A DNA stretch of 64,000 nucleotides, from positions 1,860,001 to 1,924,000 of the forward strand of contig NZ_JBEPOC010000001.1 of the NCBI RefSeq assembly GCF_040546585.1, given 5' to 3'. Under the pieces are notes generated by a model. It searched no databases. It was not told the origin of the DNA and worked only from the letters and a program-made list of their open reading frames with translations. The DNA is from Marmoricola sp. OAE513. GTDB lineage: Bacteria > Actinomycetota > Actinomycetes > Propionibacteriales > Nocardioidaceae. Below, in pieces: positions 60,976 through 64,000 of the stretch. Made by a program: the position numbers and the translations under genes. How positions within the stretch are numbered: position 1 is the stretch's first letter; every line of letters starts with the position of its first letter.

Positions 60976-62108
60976 GTCGCCGACCCTAAGGTCCGCGGGA
61001 CGGTGAACTCCCACTCCGTGCCGAACGACCCGGTGCTCAGCTCTGCTGTCCCGCCCAGAGCGGCGATCCGCCCCTGAATCGATTCGGCGACCCCGAGTCG
61101 CCCGTCCTCGGCCGCTGCTGCCAACCGTCCGGCGGGGATGCCGGGTCCGTCGTCGCGCACCGAGACCTCCACGCTGGTCGGGGATGCCTGCAGCAGCACC
61201 CACGCCGGTGCACCCTCGCCGACGTGCCGTTGGACGTTGTCGAGGCAGGCGCGCACCGCCGCGACGAGCTCGCTCGCGACGGCCCCCCGGAGCAGGACCG
61301 GAACGCCGGGTGTCGACACGGTCACCCCCGGCAAAGCCTCGAGCTTGGCGAGCTCGGAGGTCAGGTCGACGGTGCTGGCGGTCCCCGTCGTCGAGTCCTG
61401 GACCCGGATCAACCGTCGCAGCTCGCGCTCCTGCTCGCCGGCGAGCTCGCCGAGCTCCGCGGCGGCACCCCCGAGCTCGCGCCCGCGACGCTGGACCAGG
61501 GCGAGCACCTGCAGCACCCCGTCGTGCACCACGCGCGCCAGCCGGGCACGCTCCTCCGCCGCGGCGGCGGCCCGCTCGGCGACCTCGCGCTCGACCGCCA
61601 TCTGCTGGAGCGACGCACACAGGTAGCCGACGATCGTGCCGGAGAGGATGAGCAGGAAGGCGTTGCCGTAGTCGGAGTTGCGCAGGTCCGCGCGCAGCGA
61701 GAGGTCGGCAGCCGCGAGCACGACACCCGCGACGAGTCCGCCGCGCAGCCGGTAGTGGATCGCCCACGCGAGCAGCGCCGCCACGATCCACGAGCTCGGC
61801 ATCGTCGTGCGGAACTCAGGCCCCTTGATCCAGTAGGTGGCCAGGAGGAGCCCGACCGCGAGCGCCAGGTCGACCACCAGCAGGGGAGCCGTGCGGCGCC
61901 GCGGCGAGCGGTAGGCCCAGGTCGCGATGCCGCTCCACACGATCATCACCGCGACGCACACGGCCGCGTCGAGGTGCCCCTCGAACGTCTCGTACCGGTA
62001 GATGTTCAGGCCGACCGCGTTGGCGAGCACGATCACCCGCAGCACCGCGAGGGCTGCGAACAGGCGGTCCTCCACTGCGGCGGCGGCGGGGGACTGAGGG
62101 GTGCTCAC
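60972..62108 (-). CDS. MacS-like sensor histidine kinase
   Basis: A 378-residue membrane kinase. About five helices lie in the first 165 residues (LFAALAVLRVIVLANAVGL, VCVAVMIVWSGIATWAYR, LLVVDLALAVGLLLATYW and two more), resembling the DUF5931 N-terminal domain. The dimerisation/H-box has H195 in RLARVVHDGVLQVLALV and the C-terminal HATPase has VRACLDNVQRHVGEG and VRDDGPGIPAGR. The GTG at 62108 starts it. It is coupled to the response regulator by ATGA and the likely phosphotransfer partner is D60 there. In Streptomyces, MacRS is linked to antibiotic or envelope responses. Confidence 0.9.
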   Translation of the reverse strand: MSTPQSPAAAAVEDRLFAALAVLRVIVLANAVGLNIYRYETFEGHLDAAVCVAVMIVWSGIATWAYRSPRRRTAPLLVVDLALAVGLLLATYWIKGPEFRTTMPSSWIVAALLAWAIHYRLRGGLVAGVVLAAADLSLRADLRNSDYGNAFLLILSGTIVGYLCASLQQMAVEREVAERAAAAAEERARLARVVHDGVLQVLALVQRRGRELGGAAAELGELAGEQERELRRLIRVQDSTTGTASTVDLTSELAKLEALPGVTVSTPGVPVLLRGAVASELVAAVRACLDNVQRHVGEGAPAWVLLQASPTSVEVSVRDDGPGIPAGRLAAAAEDGRLGVAESIQGRIAALGGTAELSTGSFGTEWEFTVPRTLGSAT

Positions 62109-62190
62109 GCGAGGAGTCTTGCACCCTGTTTCTCGGAAAGCTGAGTATCCGTACCGTCGCGCGGCACCGGCAGGTGTGCCTGCTCGCGTC

Positions 62191-62694
62191 TCAGGACTCC
62201 CGGCGGCGTCGCGGCGTCGCGGAGCGCGGTGGTGCTGCGCGCATGTGATCGCGAACGGGGACCAGCAGGTCGGCGAGCGCGTCGGTGTCCTTCGCTGACA
62301 GCGGTTCGAAGAGCTGACGACGGATGACCTCGACGTGGCCAGGCATCACGGTGGCCAGACGGTCCCGGCCCGCGCCGGTGATGCTGACCGTCACTCCGCG
62401 GTCGTCGTCGGCCGAGGGCGCCCGGGTGACCAGGCCGGCCTTCTCGAGCAGACCCGCCTGGTAGGTCAGGCCGCTGCGGCTGTAGACGACACCGTCAGCC
62501 AGGTCGGTCATCCGCTCGCTGCCCGTCGCCGAGTCGAGGCCGAGCCGGGCCAGCAGCTGGAACTGGACCCAGCTGAGGTCCCCGACATCGCGCAGCTGCT
62601 GCTCGACCGCGTGCTTCAGGAGTCCGGCCACCTCGGTGAGGGCGAAGTACGCACGGAGCTGGACGGCGGACAGGGAGGACGGGGTGGAGGCCAT
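62191..62694 (-). CDS. MarR-family transcriptional regulator
   Basis: A 167-residue regulator with a MarR winged helix (LSWVQFQLLARLGLDSATGS, RMTDLADGVVYSRSGLTYQA, LEKAGLVTRAPSADDDRGVT with the wing at RGV). The ATG at 62694 lies 6 nt after TACGAT, consistent with leaderless transcription. It is divergent from an NADP quinone oxidoreductase gene and two large palindromes lie between them. A basic tail (APPRSATPRRRRES) ends the protein. Confidence 0.93.
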   Translation of the reverse strand: MASTPSSLSAVQLRAYFALTEVAGLLKHAVEQQLRDVGDLSWVQFQLLARLGLDSATGSERMTDLADGVVYSRSGLTYQAGLLEKAGLVTRAPSADDDRGVTVSITGAGRDRLATVMPGHVEVIRRQLFEPLSAKDTDALADLLVPVRDHMRAAPPRSATPRRRRES

Positions 62695-62712
62695 GAAGGC
62701 ATCGTATCGGGT

Positions 62713-62794
62713 GCTTCACATTCGAAACAGTTGCTTCGAATGTGAAGCAGTGCTAGCGTCGTCAATGTGCTTCAAGTTCGAAGCACATTGACGA
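62713..62794. promoter_or_regulatory. Two long inverted-repeat operators between marR and the oxidoreductase gene
   Basis: O1: GCTTCACATTCGAA at 62713-62726 and its perfect complement TTCGAATGTGAAGC at 62735-62748. O2: TCGTCAATGTGCTTC at 62759-62773 and GAAGCACATTGACGA at 62780-62794, 15-bp perfect arms around AAGTTC. Both share GCTTCNNNTTCGAA-type cores. O1 starts 19 bp before the marR ATG and TAGCGT at 62754-62759 is a candidate -10 for the oxidoreductase. Confidence 0.85.
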
Positions 62795-62809
62795 TGAAAG
62801 AGGTTCACC

Positions 62810-63754
62810 ATGAAAGCCATCCGATTCCACGAGTACGGCGGACCCGACGTCCTGGGCTACGAGGACGTTCCGGTCCCCACGCCGGGCGACGGCCAGGTGC
62901 TGGTCCGAGTCGCAGGGACGACGTTCAACAACGTCGAGGGCAACATCCGCGCGGGACTGATGCAGGGCCCGATGCCGCTGACGCTGCCGCACATCCCCGG
63001 ACTGGACGTCGCCGGGACCGTCGCCGCACTCGGTGACGGTGTCACCGCGCTGAGCGAGGGCGACCGGGTCGTCGGCTTCCTGCCCTTCGTGGACGACGGC
63101 GCTGCCGCCGAGTACGTCGTCGCAGACGCCACTGCGTTGGCCCTCGCTCCGAGGAGCATCCCGCTCGCCGACGCCGCGGCCCTGCCGCTGGTCGGTCTGA
63201 CCGCTCTGCAGGCGCTGTTCGAGCACGCCCGGCTCGAGTCGGGTCAGCGGATCCTGGTCAACGGCGCGAGCGGTCCGGTCGGGGGCTACGCCGTCCAGCT
63301 GGCCAAGGCTGCCGGCGCTCACGTCATCGCCACGGCGAGTCCCGGCACTCGCGCCCTGGTGACGAAGCAGGGAGCCGACGAGATCATCGACTACACCGCT
63401 GCTGAGGTCGCCGCGTCTCTGACCGAGCCGGTCGACGTGCTGCTGAACCTGGCTCCCATCGACCCCGACGGATTCGCGGCCTTGGCGGACCGGGTCCGCG
63501 ACGGCGGTGTGGTGGTCAGCACGACGGTGTGGATGCCCGCCCCGAGCGACGCCGATCGCGGAGTGCGCGGGATCGACCTGTACGTGAGGAGTGACCACGA
63601 CCAGCTCGCGGACCTGGTGGCGCGCGTGGATGCCGGTGAGCTCACCGTCGACATCGCACGGCGGGTCCCGTTGAGCGACCTGGCGAGCGTGCACGCCGAC
63701 GCAGCAGCGGGCGCCCTCCAGGGAAAGGTGGTCGTGGTCCCGGCGGCTGACTGA
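62810..63754 (+). CDS. Zinc-free NADP-dependent quinone oxidoreductase (MDR family)
   Basis: A 314-residue medium-chain reductase without zinc-binding cysteines. Motifs are AIRFHEYGGPDVLGYEDVPV at the start, HIPGLDVAGTVAALGDGVTA, the nucleotide-binding RILVNGASGPVGGYAVQLAK, and a C-terminal FAALADRVRDGGVVVSTTVW. The family reduces quinones or double bonds with NADPH. AGAGG lies 7 nt before the ATG. It is divergent from marR, whose operators cover its promoter, so induction by a MarR ligand such as a quinone or phenolic is the likely mode of control. Confidence 0.92.
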   Translation: MKAIRFHEYGGPDVLGYEDVPVPTPGDGQVLVRVAGTTFNNVEGNIRAGLMQGPMPLTLPHIPGLDVAGTVAALGDGVTALSEGDRVVGFLPFVDDGAAAEYVVADATALALAPRSIPLADAAALPLVGLTALQALFEHARLESGQRILVNGASGPVGGYAVQLAKAAGAHVIATASPGTRALVTKQGADEIIDYTAAEVAASLTEPVDVLLNLAPIDPDGFAALADRVRDGGVVVSTTVWMPAPSDADRGVRGIDLYVRSDHDQLADLVARVDAGELTVDIARRVPLSDLASVHADAAAGALQGKVVVVPAAD

Positions 63755-63835
63755 GCGTGCACGGGCTCGTGCTGGTGGTCCGTCCTGACCGGGCGGTCTC
63801 GGACCATCCGCCCGACGGCCGCGCGGTTGAACGAC

Positions 63836-64000
63836 CTATCGGGACGCCGGGGTGGCGGTGACCACCGTGTTGCTGAGGTAGCGCACCCCGTCCCAGTCGG
63901 TGCAGGTGGTCAGCACCAGGCGGCCCCGGCTGGTCTGGCTGAACAGCTGTTGGGCCCGCTGGGCGGTGATGCCCTTGCTGAAGATCTCGACACCGCGGAC
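63836..64000 (-). CDS. Class E/F-type sortase, C-terminal 54 codons (5' end outside the window)
   Basis: The visible tail reads VRGVEIFSKGITAQRAQQLF, then GRLVLTTCTDWDGVRYLSNT and the stop at 63836. The LVLTTC stretch carries the expected catalytic Cys of a sortase and the residues before it are consistent with the helix of class E or F enzymes. The His and Arg of the active site must lie upstream or in the missing part. Substrates with an LPXTG-like signal were not found among the window's secreted proteins. Confidence 0.75.
   Translation of the reverse strand, partial: VRGVEIFSKGITAQRAQQLFSQTSRGRLVLTTCTDWDGVRYLSNTVVTATPASR

Noticed and set aside
1-64000. IS elements, prophage, tRNA or rRNA genes
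   Set aside because: No transposase, integrase, phage structural gene, cloverleaf or rRNA-like stretch was recognised on either strand.

Overview
The window is high-GC actinobacterial chromosome. The gene order murJ - DUF6049 - cca - ino1/padR - class A PBP - GT87 - alr-like/femX-like - rpsF-ssb-rpsR-rplI - MATE - dnaB matches, from memory, the origin-proximal block of Streptomyces and relatives. GTG starts, GTGA/ATGA overlaps, many leaderless promoters and strongly G/C-ending codons fit a Nocardioides-like member of the Propionibacteriales. The genus is an inference. No tRNA, rRNA, CRISPR, prophage or IS element was seen.

Left part (1-34.7 kb): mostly conserved core. MurJ, the class A PBP, a GT87 polyprenol-type glycosyltransferase, a FemX-like aminoacyltransferase and an alanine-racemase-fold protein are cell-envelope functions. 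cca, rpsF, ssb, rpsR, rplI and dnaB are information processing. A PadR regulator sits directly upstream of inositol-phosphate synthase. Between cca and ino1 there are three same-strand paralogues (4351-16366) encoding secreted proteins with a shared N-terminus of two Ig-like domains. They carry 22, 8 and 3 putative-Ig (He_PIG-type) repeats, and the third ends in a seven-bladed RCC1-like propeller. As I recall, the Streptomyces block lacks this locus, and it is the most unusual content here.

Middle part (34.7-49.2 kb): accessory genes. These include two flavin/F420 oxidoreductases, a DUF2236 oxygenase with a TetR gene and a strong palindrome between them, a RibD-like reductase, serine hydrolases (Ag85-type, beta-lactamase-type, SGNH), an M15-like and an M23-like secreted protein, a GlxA-type AraC regulator divergent from a dienelactone hydrolase, and a CMD-family protein.

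Right part (49.2-64 kb): an operon of an EthA-like Baeyer-Villiger monooxygenase, alpha/beta hydrolase, DUF1905 protein and enoyl-CoA hydratase looks like an oxidise-hydrolyse-beta-oxidise module. It is followed by a secreted Ntn-type acylase, a secreted EEP nuclease-like protein, an MFS exporter, a lipoprotein PBP with a MecA-type N-terminus, a MacS-like two-component system, a MarR/quinone-oxidoreductase pair with large inverted-repeat operators, and the 3' end of a sortase gene.

Three convergent gene junctions carry related GTCGAGCCTGCCGAGACG-type repeats. The dnaB upstream region carries a cluster of DnaA-box-like 9-mers. The padR upstream region carries five 13-bp iterons.
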